The translations under genes and the position numbers were made by a program. From contig NZ_JAILYN010000020.1 in the NCBI RefSeq assembly GCF_019795155.1, forward strand, positions 1-64,000: a stretch of DNA of 64,000 nt. The letters run 5' to 3'. Source of the stretch: Marinobacterium arenosum. GTDB lineage: Bacteria > Pseudomonadota > Gammaproteobacteria > Pseudomonadales > Balneatricaceae. The notes under the pieces are model-generated. The model made no database searches. It was not told where the DNA came from and worked only from the letters and a program-made list of their open reading frames with translations. Shown piece after piece: positions 8,892 to 17,101 of the stretch. How positions within the stretch are numbered: the stretch's first letter is position 1; the number at the start of each line of letters is the position of its first letter.

Positions 8892-11800
8892 TCAGAGCTG
8901 CTCCGGCAGATCCAGGTTGGCGAAGAAGCCGGCCACGAACGGGTTGGTATCGCCCTCCACCCGGATCTGCAATCTTGCCACCTGCTCTTCCGAACCGGCA
9001 ACCAGGTAGCTGGTGCTACTGCCCGGTGTCAGCGCGCCATTAAGCGCCTCAGCCAACCGGAACCAGCTCCAGATACCCGGATAGGTCTGGTGGGCCACCA
9101 CATGGTCGCCGCCTTTCAATTTCATCTCGATCTGCCGGGACTGGCTATCGGGAATCGGCCAGCTCATCTGGCTCCAGAGCGCGGGACCATTGCGATAGAC
9201 GTACAGCGGACCTTCGCTACGCAGCGAGAACTCGGTCATCCCGGCACTCATCCCCTGCGCCCGCAGCGAGAACTGCAGACCGACATTGTCGGCGGTGAAG
9301 AAGGTCTTACGGATCCGCGACAGTTCCTCCATCGCATTCCAGAAGCGCTCGTCCAACGCCAGGTAACGTCCCGGCAGGAAGCTGTTCAGCACCGGATCAC
9401 TGTTTTCCTGCACGTTGAAATAGCTCAGGAAACTGTCGCTGAAGGAGGCAGCCAACCCCTGCGGACCGAAAAACTCCTTGAACGCCTTCAACCCGACATC
9501 CAGTCGTGCCTGGTGCTCAAACGGGTAGAACGGCTTGATCTGGCTGCTGTAATAACCCAATACATCGCGCGACCAGTGCTTGTTCAGCAGCTGGCGAACA
9601 TCGTTCAGCGCCAGCTGGTTCAGCTGTTCGGCACTGCCCTGCAGCAGGTCGCGCAACAATTCGTCACGGTAGGATTGCGCCAGGGTCTGCATCTGGGCCA
9701 GCGGACTGACGCTTTCGGCAGCCACCAGCTGATCCAGGAAGAACCGACCGCGCGCTTTGCTGATCGTCGCCTGCTTGACCCACTCCAACGTCTGGCTGAT
9801 CTGGCGCAAAGCGACATCCAGGTTGCTCCGGCCAGCGTCATCCAGCTGGATCAATCGATGATAAGGCACGAACGGCTGGGCGATCGCGTCCGCCATCTTC
9901 AGTGCACTCTGGCGTTGCTCCTCCAGCTTGCGTTGCTGCTCCTTGGCACGCTGCTCTTCCAGCGGCCCCTGGGCTTTCTTGGCCACGCCGCCCAGCTTGC
10001 CTTTAACCTTGGGCGCCTTCTTCTTGGCCGCCTCCTCTCCGCCAGTCGTTTCGTTCAACGCCGCGGCCAGGTCGGTGTGGTAGCTGACCAAGTTGTAGAA
10101 ACGCTTGACCGGCGAGAACAGCGGCTCGGCGGCCACCTCCAGCTGTTGACGGGTATCGCCCCAGTCGCTGGTCGGCTGCCAGTGAACATTGCTGGCCAAC
10201 CGCTGCCAGTAACCGATGTAATCTTCGATATAGCGCCGTTTCAGCTTGCGATTGACCCGGCTCAGCTCAGTCTCGTTACTGATCCGGCCCACCACCCCCT
10301 CGTAATCCTTGAGCGCCTCGCGCGCCAGTTCGAAACCGGTACCGGTCATCAGCTCCTGAAAGCCTTCACGGGTGAAGATATAGGGCACCAGATAGCCACC
10401 AAAACCATCACTAAAAGCGTACACCTGGCGATAGTTCTGCCCCAGCTGGCTGCGCATATCGACCCGGCGGCTGAACGCCGGCTGCTGCAGGATATGCTGA
10501 TAAAGCAGGTCGCCGAGATCTTCCGAGCTGAGCGATGCACGGACCAATTCGATCAGCGGATCGTCCTCCGGCGGCGGCACCACGCCCGGTTTCAGCAGAT
10601 CACGGATCAGCAGGCGGAAACGCTCCAGGGTTGCCACATCCCCCTCACCCTCCTGCTGCAGGGATTCCACATAGTAATCGACCAGCGGTTCGAGCTGATC
10701 GCGCTGCGGGTCATAAAGCATCTGGTGCAGGTTATACAGCTCCAGGCTATGCACCTTGTCGTCGAGCTTGTTGAATACGTACAGGTCCTTCACCAGGTAA
10801 TCCCGCAACGCGATCAACAGCACCCCTTCCAGCTCCTGCTGATAGGCGCCCTCGACCGCCCGACCGATACCGGGATCGGGCAGCCAGGAGAGCACGTACC
10901 AGGGCGTGGACTGGTCATAGATCCGACTGATGTCGCGCAGGTCCGACAGGCCGAAGATCGACGCTGTCAGATCGTCAGGGTTGGGCTTGCTGGCCAGCAG
11001 CTTCTGCTTGTAGCTGTCCAGCTGAACCACCGCCTGACGGTCCAGCCGCTGGTAGTAGTCGAAGTTTGCCTTCAGCAACCAGAGGAACAGCAGGAACAGC
11101 AGGCTCAGTCCGCCGGTATAGGCGATCCGCAGGCCATTGTAGAGCCCCTCCCGGCGGCGGTTGACTCCCACCAAGGCTGCTTCGGGCAGAATGCCGCGAC
11201 GCAGCAGTTGCTTGGCGAACAGGCTGCGGCCGACTGTCGTTTCCGATTCAGCCGGCAAGCCGGACAGCCCCAGCCGGGAAGCCAGCAACATGGTCAACCG
11301 GTCAACCGGCATTGCCTGGGCATCGGCATTGGTGAAGAAATAGCCGCGAAAATTCAGCGGCCGCTCCTCGAACTGATTGTCCAGAAACAGCTGCCGGAAA
11401 TAATCCTCCAGCTCGGCACGCAGCAGGCCGAACTGGTAAGGGCCCGCCAGGATGGAATCACGGTACTCGGCGCTCAGCTGGGCCTTCAGTGCTGGGGTGA
11501 CCTGGGCCGCCAGGTTGGCCAGCATGCGGTCGAACGAGTCGAGGAACCAGCCCGTATCGTAGCCCGGCTTGGCCGCCACCGGCATCATCGCGCCCAGTGG
11601 CTCCTCCAGCCGCTGGTCGTCGAAGGTGGCGAAATACTGGCAGAAGTCCTTCAGCCGGCCCATCCCGGTAAACAGCGAGTAGATCGGCAGATCCAGCCCC
11701 AGCGACTGGTTGAGCTGCTGCAGCAACAGCCGCTGCCGCTTGGCGGTCTGTTCCAGAAGGTCGTGACCGCTCTCCAACAACTTGGCCACCGGCAGCGCCA

Positions 11801-12401
11801 GCATCACGCCATTGGCGGCCTGGCGCGGACGTTGGCTTTTCAACCGTTTCAGCAGCGCTGCCAGACAGGGGGTAAAGACATCCGGGCCAAAGCCGGTATG
11901 CAGCGCCACCAGCACCGCATGATCGCTGATCCAGAAGCTGACCGGCATCGTCTGATCATCGCCGATGGATTCGGAGACGATCTGTTCGAATCCCATCTGC
12001 TGCAGCAGTACGCGATCAGCCTCCAACTGCTCGTCAACCAGGAAATACCAGGGGGTATCGTAGGGTCCGCGACCACCGCGACTCTGGTGGCGCCAGGCCT
12101 TTTCAAAATTCGCCAGCAGCAGGCGCTGCCGGAACTGGCGCTGCTGTTTTTCGGCAACCTCGGCTTCGCTGGGCCGGTTCAGCAGCTGGCGGCGGCGCAA
12201 AAACCAGCCCAGCCAACCCAGCAACACACCACTCAGCAGCGACAACAGGCCACTGATCGCCGCCACCGCTGGCGTGTTCCAGTGCCACCATTCCAGCAGC
12301 CAGGCTGCGCCCCAGCACAGGCCACCCAGTAACAATGCCAATAGAATAAAAGGCCAGACAGCCAGCTTAGGAGACTCCATCCGACATACCCGCCTTATCA
12401 T
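8892..12401 (-). CDS. tssM: Type VI secretion inner-membrane protein TssM (IcmF/VasK)
   Basis: This 1169-aa protein is the large membrane-complex subunit linking TssL to TssJ. Two TM helices lie near the N-terminus (about residues 14-33 and 45-68) and a third (IAYTGGLSLLFLLFLWLL) follows a cytoplasmic NTPase-like region, before a long periplasmic part ending in the IcmF C-terminal domain. The NTPase region keeps WYFLVDEQ where canonical proteins read WYLVIGPPGAGKS, so Walker A is absent. The Walker B/DTAGRY area is also degenerate (LVALHTGFGPD). The ATG overlaps the tssL stop by 4 nt (ATGA). A second ATG (MESPKLAVW) seven codons later is possible. Confidence 0.93.
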   Translation of the reverse strand: MIRRVCRMESPKLAVWPFILLALLLGGLCWGAAWLLEWWHWNTPAVAAISGLLSLLSGVLLGWLGWFLRRRQLLNRPSEAEVAEKQQRQFRQRLLLANFEKAWRHQSRGGRGPYDTPWYFLVDEQLEADRVLLQQMGFEQIVSESIGDDQTMPVSFWISDHAVLVALHTGFGPDVFTPCLAALLKRLKSQRPRQAANGVMLALPVAKLLESGHDLLEQTAKRQRLLLQQLNQSLGLDLPIYSLFTGMGRLKDFCQYFATFDDQRLEEPLGAMMPVAAKPGYDTGWFLDSFDRMLANLAAQVTPALKAQLSAEYRDSILAGPYQFGLLRAELEDYFRQLFLDNQFEERPLNFRGYFFTNADAQAMPVDRLTMLLASRLGLSGLPAESETTVGRSLFAKQLLRRGILPEAALVGVNRRREGLYNGLRIAYTGGLSLLFLLFLWLLKANFDYYQRLDRQAVVQLDSYKQKLLASKPNPDDLTASIFGLSDLRDISRIYDQSTPWYVLSWLPDPGIGRAVEGAYQQELEGVLLIALRDYLVKDLYVFNKLDDKVHSLELYNLHQMLYDPQRDQLEPLVDYYVESLQQEGEGDVATLERFRLLIRDLLKPGVVPPPEDDPLIELVRASLSSEDLGDLLYQHILQQPAFSRRVDMRSQLGQNYRQVYAFSDGFGGYLVPYIFTREGFQELMTGTGFELAREALKDYEGVVGRISNETELSRVNRKLKRRYIEDYIGYWQRLASNVHWQPTSDWGDTRQQLEVAAEPLFSPVKRFYNLVSYHTDLAAALNETTGGEEAAKKKAPKVKGKLGGVAKKAQGPLEEQRAKEQQRKLEEQRQSALKMADAIAQPFVPYHRLIQLDDAGRSNLDVALRQISQTLEWVKQATISKARGRFFLDQLVAAESVSPLAQMQTLAQSYRDELLRDLLQGSAEQLNQLALNDVRQLLNKHWSRDVLGYYSSQIKPFYPFEHQARLDVGLKAFKEFFGPQGLAASFSDSFLSYFNVQENSDPVLNSFLPGRYLALDERFWNAMEELSRIRKTFFTADNVGLQFSLRAQGMSAGMTEFSLRSEGPLYVYRNGPALWSQMSWPIPDSQSRQIEMKLKGGDHVVAHQTYPGIWSWFRLAEALNGALTPGSSTSYLVAGSEEQVARLQIRVEGDTNPFVAGFFANLDLPEQL

Positions 12402-13594
12402 TTAGAAATAATGAACGCATCACGTATACCCATCCCCCGGGCCTGCTCCGCCAAGCGTTTGGCCTGCTGACGGTCACCAGCCGGGATCAACACCCGGTAA
12501 AGATTGTTCCAAGGCTCCACCCGAGCCCCCAACTGATGCAGATCGTTCTCGGCAAGAAAACGGTCTGCGAGCGCCTGCTGGTCGAAGGTCGCCAGCTGTA
12601 CGATCCAATTGGGCTGACCTTGCGCCGGTGCGCCGACAGCGGACGTCGCGGGCTGGGGCGCGCTCTGCCCGGCAGGCGCCGGTCGACCATACGCGCGGGC
12701 GGCCCGTGCCATCTCCTCAGGCGTGCTGACGTAGACGACCTCCTCCTCTTCGGGCACGTCAAGGTACTGCTTACTGAATTCGGGTAGGCCGAGGAAATCC
12801 CGCGCCCGCTGATCGTAGCTGTTCTGGTACCAGTAGGAGGCAGCGCCCCAGGAAAGCGCCACGCCAGCGAAAAACAGCAAAGCCTGGCGGCCGAAATGGG
12901 CCGGTCGGCCGGGCTTGCGCACTTTGCTTAGCTCGACCGGGGTAACGGTGGTAAACGGCACCCGCGGCCGATTGGTCAACACCACGGATTCAATCTGGTG
13001 ATAGAGCGCATCCAGGCGCTCACGCCCGCTCAGGTGGTACTGGCCGCGGAAACCGACCTTCAGGAACAGGTAGATCAGCTCCAGCAGGTCGATCAGCAGA
13101 TTCGGCTGGCTCAGTGCCTTGTCGGCCACCCGGTAAAACTGCTCACCGCCGTCGCGCACGCCGAACAGCTCGCTGAGCAGGGTCTGGTTCTCCCAGCCAC
13201 AGCTTTCGCCCCATTCACTGTGCAGGATCATCTCGTCCAGCACGATGCAGAACAAAAAGCAGGTCTTGTCCGCCACCGACGGCGGATAGTCGAGCGCAGC
13301 GATGCGCTGCTTCAGCTCGCTGATCGAGCTAATCAGCCCATGGCGGAAACGGTGCAAATCGTCCGGCTGCGGCATCCGCGACACCGTCACGCAAAGCGAC
13401 AACAGTTCGGCACCGGCATTGAGCAGTTGGTTATCGTAGCTGGCGAACTGCTGCAACTCGTGCAGGTTGCGCTGCTGATTTTTCAGCGGTGCTGCGCCGG
13501 CCAGCAGCAGGGCACGCGACTGGCCGGCATCATCCCGGTTCCCTGTCGGCTGCGCCACCTCGACCGTGGCTTCATCCAGATAATCCATCGCCAT
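12398..13594 (-). CDS. tssL: Type VI secretion inner-membrane protein TssL (DotU) with C-terminal SPOR domain
   Basis: This 398-aa protein has an N-terminal cytoplasmic DotU domain (about residues 45-205, with FCIVLDEMILHSEWGE), one TM helix (about 236-256), an acidic then Ala/Pro-rich linker, and a C-terminal region at about 328-398 (IVQLATFDQQALADRF ... YRVLIPAG). The last part reads as a SPOR peptidoglycan-binding domain. Evolved TssL proteins more often carry an OmpA-type peptidoglycan anchor, so SPOR is an alternative way to hold the complex to the cell wall. It lies 6 bp after tssK and overlaps tssM by 4 nt. Confidence 0.92.
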   Translation of the reverse strand: MAMDYLDEATVEVAQPTGNRDDAGQSRALLLAGAAPLKNQQRNLHELQQFASYDNQLLNAGAELLSLCVTVSRMPQPDDLHRFRHGLISSISELKQRIAALDYPPSVADKTCFLFCIVLDEMILHSEWGESCGWENQTLLSELFGVRDGGEQFYRVADKALSQPNLLIDLLELIYLFLKVGFRGQYHLSGRERLDALYHQIESVVLTNRPRVPFTTVTPVELSKVRKPGRPAHFGRQALLFFAGVALSWGAASYWYQNSYDQRARDFLGLPEFSKQYLDVPEEEEVVYVSTPEEMARAARAYGRPAPAGQSAPQPATSAVGAPAQGQPNWIVQLATFDQQALADRFLAENDLHQLGARVEPWNNLYRVLIPAGDRQQAKRLAEQARGMGIRDAFIISK

Positions 13595-13600
13595 CAGCGT

Positions 13601-14926
13601 TTACCCCAGCGCATAGAGCTTGACGTTCAGATCAGGGATACGACCATCCACATGCAGCGCCAGCGGCTCACGCTTCTCGACCAGCTCCAGCCAGTACGGA
13701 TGGTGGGTATCGATCTCGATATAGGCCACGTCGGCACGCGGCTTGAGCTCGGTCGGCGCTACCGGCAGCGCCTTCAGGGTGACCCCTGACAGGCTATTGC
13801 GCACCAGTTCGGCGATCTGGCTCAGGCCGCACAGCTTGCAGGCGCTTGGGAACAGTTGCGCCAGTGCCGAGGCACCAATGCTGGACTCGACACAGAGCAC
13901 GAAGCGATGGTTGTCCATCGCGTAGATATCCGGCACCGCCGCGCGTAGTAGACGACGCTTTTCGAACAGCTGGTCATCCCAGACGTATTCCAGCACGCTG
14001 TCGCTCTGCACCAGCGACAGCTGATCGCGCAAGCGGGAGAACAGCGGGTTGAACGCGGCATGCATCTCGTGGCTGTGCAACGGTGCTGCCGACTGGGCCA
14101 CCGCCGGCACGAAACTGCACAGTTCGGCGGACAGCGTTGCCAGCTGCAGATAGACCTCATCGGTCGGGATGGCCGGATTCTCCAGCGTGGCGCTGAACCA
14201 GGGGACCCAGCGGTTCAGCGTCTGCAGCCAGAGGTATTCGCGCAGCAGGGTCTGTTCGCTCTTGCGCTCCTGACCGGCCTCGATCCGCTGAACCACCATG
14301 TTGGCCCGCGTTTCGATCAGCACCTGCAGCTCCTTCAGCCGCTCGGTGATCTGCGAGGAGGCGCCATACTGGATACAGGCGGGAATAAAGCCCTGATCCA
14401 GCACCAGCGCTCCGCTCTCGCGTCGTTCCAGCACCCGGGCGAACGGCATCACGGTCAGACCGGTGATATCGTCTCCTTCGATCAGCAGCCGGACATTGGC
14501 CTGGGCGACTCGGGTCTCGACGCCGTTGTTGCCGGCCTCGCTGGTGTCGAACAGCGTCACCTGGTCCTGCACATAACGCCGGTTTTCACCCTGTTCGCCG
14601 TATTCGACCTCCCCTTCGACCGCCATCGGCAGCGCCAGGTAGATCTTCTTCTCAAGCGTGGTTTCCGGCACCTCCAGCATCAGCTCGCGGTCACACTCGA
14701 AGAAGGTACCGTCGGGAAAGATCCCCCTACAGCCGGTCACGGCGATCTTGCCGATTTTGAGCCGTTCACGGTCGATCTGCAGTTCACTCAGGCCATAGCG
14801 TTTGCCGTGCCCCGCTGCCGCCACATACTGTTCCACGTAGTGGTGCACATGGCGGTCCTGCTGTTGAAAATGCTGCGGAGCGATGAACATCCCCTCGCTC
14901 CAGACTACTTTGCGATGCCGTCTCAC
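13601..14926 (-). CDS. tssK: Type VI secretion baseplate subunit TssK
   Basis: TssK joins the baseplate to the TssL/TssM membrane complex. The N-terminus has the family hallmark VVWSEGMFIAPQHFQQQDRH. A GTG start at 14926 (VRRHRKVVWSEGMF, 441 aa) was chosen because AAGGGG lies about 6 nt upstream. The frame stays open to a TTG at 14956, which would overlap tssJ by 19 nt. The rest includes YIEIDTHHPYW near the C-terminus, also typical. It sits between tssJ and tssL as in many T6SS loci. Confidence 0.93.
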   Translation of the reverse strand: MRRHRKVVWSEGMFIAPQHFQQQDRHVHHYVEQYVAAAGHGKRYGLSELQIDRERLKIGKIAVTGCRGIFPDGTFFECDRELMLEVPETTLEKKIYLALPMAVEGEVEYGEQGENRRYVQDQVTLFDTSEAGNNGVETRVAQANVRLLIEGDDITGLTVMPFARVLERRESGALVLDQGFIPACIQYGASSQITERLKELQVLIETRANMVVQRIEAGQERKSEQTLLREYLWLQTLNRWVPWFSATLENPAIPTDEVYLQLATLSAELCSFVPAVAQSAAPLHSHEMHAAFNPLFSRLRDQLSLVQSDSVLEYVWDDQLFEKRRLLRAAVPDIYAMDNHRFVLCVESSIGASALAQLFPSACKLCGLSQIAELVRNSLSGVTLKALPVAPTELKPRADVAYIEIDTHHPYWLELVEKREPLALHVDGRIPDLNVKLYALG

Positions 14927-14937
14927 GGGATTCCCCT

Positions 14938-15435
14938 TCAGAAAATTTTCCACCAAGGCTTGGCCGGTTCCCTGTCAATGGAAACCCGCAGCCCGCTGAC
15001 GCTGATTATCATCGGCTCCGATTGCGGATCCTGGCCCAGCTGTACCAATGACTTGCCGCTGGCGTTGCCGTAATCGGCAAACTCGGCCAACACGGCGAGA
15101 TAGCGCGTCTGCTGTTGAATATCGAATTCCATCTGCTGCGTTTGCCCCGGCAGTTGCGGCTCCAGGTACAGCACATCCACCAGCGAGCCACCGAGCAGTT
15201 GACGGTCTTTCTTGAACAGGTCGATGAACGGGGCGTTCTGGAAAGCGCCGTTCTCGGTCAGCTGATAGAGCCGCAGCACGATCGGGTGCGATTCGCCGTC
15301 ACCGTATGGATTGACCTCTGCGTCAATCTGGACGGTAATCGGCAGTTTGTAGGTCATGGTGGGCGAGGTTTGCTGCGACGAACAGCCCGACAACAGCAGC
15401 CAGAGCGCTGCCGACAACAGTATCAGTCGTTTCAT
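14938..15435 (-). CDS. tssJ: Type VI secretion outer-membrane lipoprotein TssJ
   Basis: This 165-aa lipoprotein has a lipobox LLSGC with Cys18 after a short hydrophobic signal peptide. The mature part has the transthyretin-like TssJ pattern, including VNPYGDGESHPIVLRLYQL, FIDLFKKD and DYGNASGKS. It anchors TssM to the outer membrane. The start overlaps the FHA gene by 4 nt. Confidence 0.93.
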   Translation of the reverse strand: MKRLILLSAALWLLLSGCSSQQTSPTMTYKLPITVQIDAEVNPYGDGESHPIVLRLYQLTENGAFQNAPFIDLFKKDRQLLGGSLVDVLYLEPQLPGQTQQMEFDIQQQTRYLAVLAEFADYGNASGKSLVQLGQDPQSEPMIISVSGLRVSIDREPAKPWWKIF

Positions 15436-16361
15436 CCCTTACCCCGCATCTCTTCGACGAACAACGCGGTGAACCGGTGATGGAACTCCTTGCGATCCAG
15501 TTTGCGGTTGAACTGCTTGCGATAGAGCCGCCAGTACTTCTTCTCCTTGCTGCCCCAACCGCCGGTGTAGTCGCTGAATATCTCTTCCAGATGGCCGGGG
15601 CTCAGCTCCTCCAGGAACCGATCCAGGGTCCGCTGCAGGCAGTCCATCAGCTTGTCGTGGCCATAGGGTTCCGCCTGCATCCGCTGTTGCTGTTCTACCA
15701 GTTGGGTCAGCTTGGCCAGGCTATCCCTGATAACCCGCTGGCTGTTGTCCAGCTGTTCCGGCTGGTCCAGCGTGACCACGTCGGCACGGGCGCCGCTGCC
15801 CGGCGGCTTCATCTCTAATTCGTCATCGAAGGGGTCATGGCCGAACCGGTCGTCGGCCATCACGTTTTCGGCCGAGAACATAGACGCGCTGTCAGGCGCC
15901 GCGGGTTTCGAGGCCTCGTCATCCAGTGGCCAGCCCAGGTCATCGGCCTCCAGATCATCAAGGTTGAATACCGGTTCACGGCGACCGGCCGGCACCTCCG
16001 GTTCGGAGGCGGACTCGGGCCTGGTGGCGAACAGCGACGACATATCGCTGATCAGCAGCGTATAGCCCCCCATCGTCAGGATATCGCCGTCACTGACCGG
16101 CAGATGACGCCCGCGACCGAGCAACTGGCCGTTTAGCAGCAGGCCATTGGTGCTGCGGTCGGTCACCTGATAGCCGCCGCGCGGGTCCCGAACGATCTCC
16201 GCGTGCACGCGGGACAGCTGGCGGTTGAAATCCGGCAGCTGCAGGGTGCAGTCATACGCCCGGCCGATGGTACCGCCGCTATCGGGCAGCGAGACCTGGC
16301 GATTGACGATCTGCTCGTTCTCGGGCACTTCGACCAGTTGTAAATTAATCGTCATAGTCAA
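15432..16361 (-). CDS. tagH: FHA domain protein of the type VI locus (TagH/Fha-type)
   Basis: This 309-aa protein has an N-terminal FHA domain (about residues 25-105) with the phosphothreonine-binding pattern GTIGRAYDC, SRVHAEI and DRSTNGLLLNG. An acidic linker and a C-terminal TagH-type helical domain (about 205-305, EELSPGHLEEIF ... FHHRFTALFVEEMRG) follow. FHA proteins in other T6SSs are kinase targets that promote assembly. A kinase-like gene closes this same operon (8123-8890), making a phospho-switch plausible. It overlaps tssJ and the solute-binding-protein gene by 4 nt each. Confidence 0.9.
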   Translation of the reverse strand: MTMTINLQLVEVPENEQIVNRQVSLPDSGGTIGRAYDCTLQLPDFNRQLSRVHAEIVRDPRGGYQVTDRSTNGLLLNGQLLGRGRHLPVSDGDILTMGGYTLLISDMSSLFATRPESASEPEVPAGRREPVFNLDDLEADDLGWPLDDEASKPAAPDSASMFSAENVMADDRFGHDPFDDELEMKPPGSGARADVVTLDQPEQLDNSQRVIRDSLAKLTQLVEQQQRMQAEPYGHDKLMDCLQRTLDRFLEELSPGHLEEIFSDYTGGWGSKEKKYWRLYRKQFNRKLDRKEFHHRFTALFVEEMRGKG

Positions 16362-17077
16362 CTCTTTATGCAGCGTTCCAGGGCCTGGTTGAAGGCGCCC
16401 AGGAAGTTCGGGTTCTGCTTCAGAAATTCCTTGGAGAAATGAACGTTCTGATCCCGTCGGCGATCGGCAACGCGGCGGAAATAATCGGTCGGGATACCGA
16501 GTTTCTTCATCGAATACTCGAACACCTGCTCATATTCCAGCGCCACATCCACATCGCCCTGCCACAGCATCTGCAGCAAGGCATCGGCATCGCGCGGCTT
16601 TTTCACCACGTTGTAGCCGTTCTTTTTCAGGAACAGCCATTTGCTGGTGTTGAACTTGGCACTGTAGCGGGCCTGGTACTTGGCCGACTCATCCGCCAGG
16701 TCCAGGGTCACGCCCGGGGCGACAAACCAGGTAAGCGCCAACGTGACAACCGGAATCGACGGCTCGGCATAGCGCGCCCGCACGGAATTGGCGGAGCCGG
16801 CAAAGAAGCCGTGCATCTGGTTGGTTTCCACCAGCAGCTGCGCCTTGTCCCAGCGCATCATGTGCAGCTCGTACGGCTGCCCCATCCGCCGCAAGGCACA
16901 CTGCACCCGCTCCACCGCGACACCGCCCATACGGCCCTCTTCGAGCGTCTGATAGGGCGGCCAGTGCTGGGTGGCCAGCTTCAGTCGTTCCACCGCCTGG
17001 GCGGCGGGTGCCGACAGTGTCAGCACCCAGCCGGCCGCCAATGCCAGCAGACCGTTGTTAATTGTTTTGTTTTTCAT
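16358..17077 (-). CDS. Periplasmic family-3 solute-binding-like protein inside the T6SS operon
   Basis: This 239-aa protein has a signal peptide with probable cleavage after APAAQA (about residue 28) and a mature part with the SBP_bac_3 pattern: LKLATQHWPPYQTLEEGRMGGVAVE, GFFAGSANSVRARYAEPSIP, and an interdomain LLQMLWQGDVDVALEYEQ. No permease or ATPase lies nearby. It is translationally coupled to the FHA gene by a 4-nt overlap and lies 25 bp downstream of tssH, so it is made with the secretion machine. Its role is unknown: environmental sensing, peptidoglycan-fragment binding or cargo are all open. Confidence 0.85.
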   Translation of the reverse strand: MKNKTINNGLLALAAGWVLTLSAPAAQAVERLKLATQHWPPYQTLEEGRMGGVAVERVQCALRRMGQPYELHMMRWDKAQLLVETNQMHGFFAGSANSVRARYAEPSIPVVTLALTWFVAPGVTLDLADESAKYQARYSAKFNTSKWLFLKKNGYNVVKKPRDADALLQMLWQGDVDVALEYEQVFEYSMKKLGIPTDYFRRVADRRRDQNVHFSKEFLKQNPNFLGAFNQALERCIKS

Positions 17078-17101
17078 TAAGCCGTCTTTTCAGCCCGGTC
17101 A

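Noticed and set aside
8817-12332. A 1171-codon plus-strand open frame opposite tssM
   Set aside because: It is Gln/Leu/His-rich with no domain and mirrors tssM codon usage in a GC-rich genome. The minus strand gives a complete TssM with overlapping neighbours.
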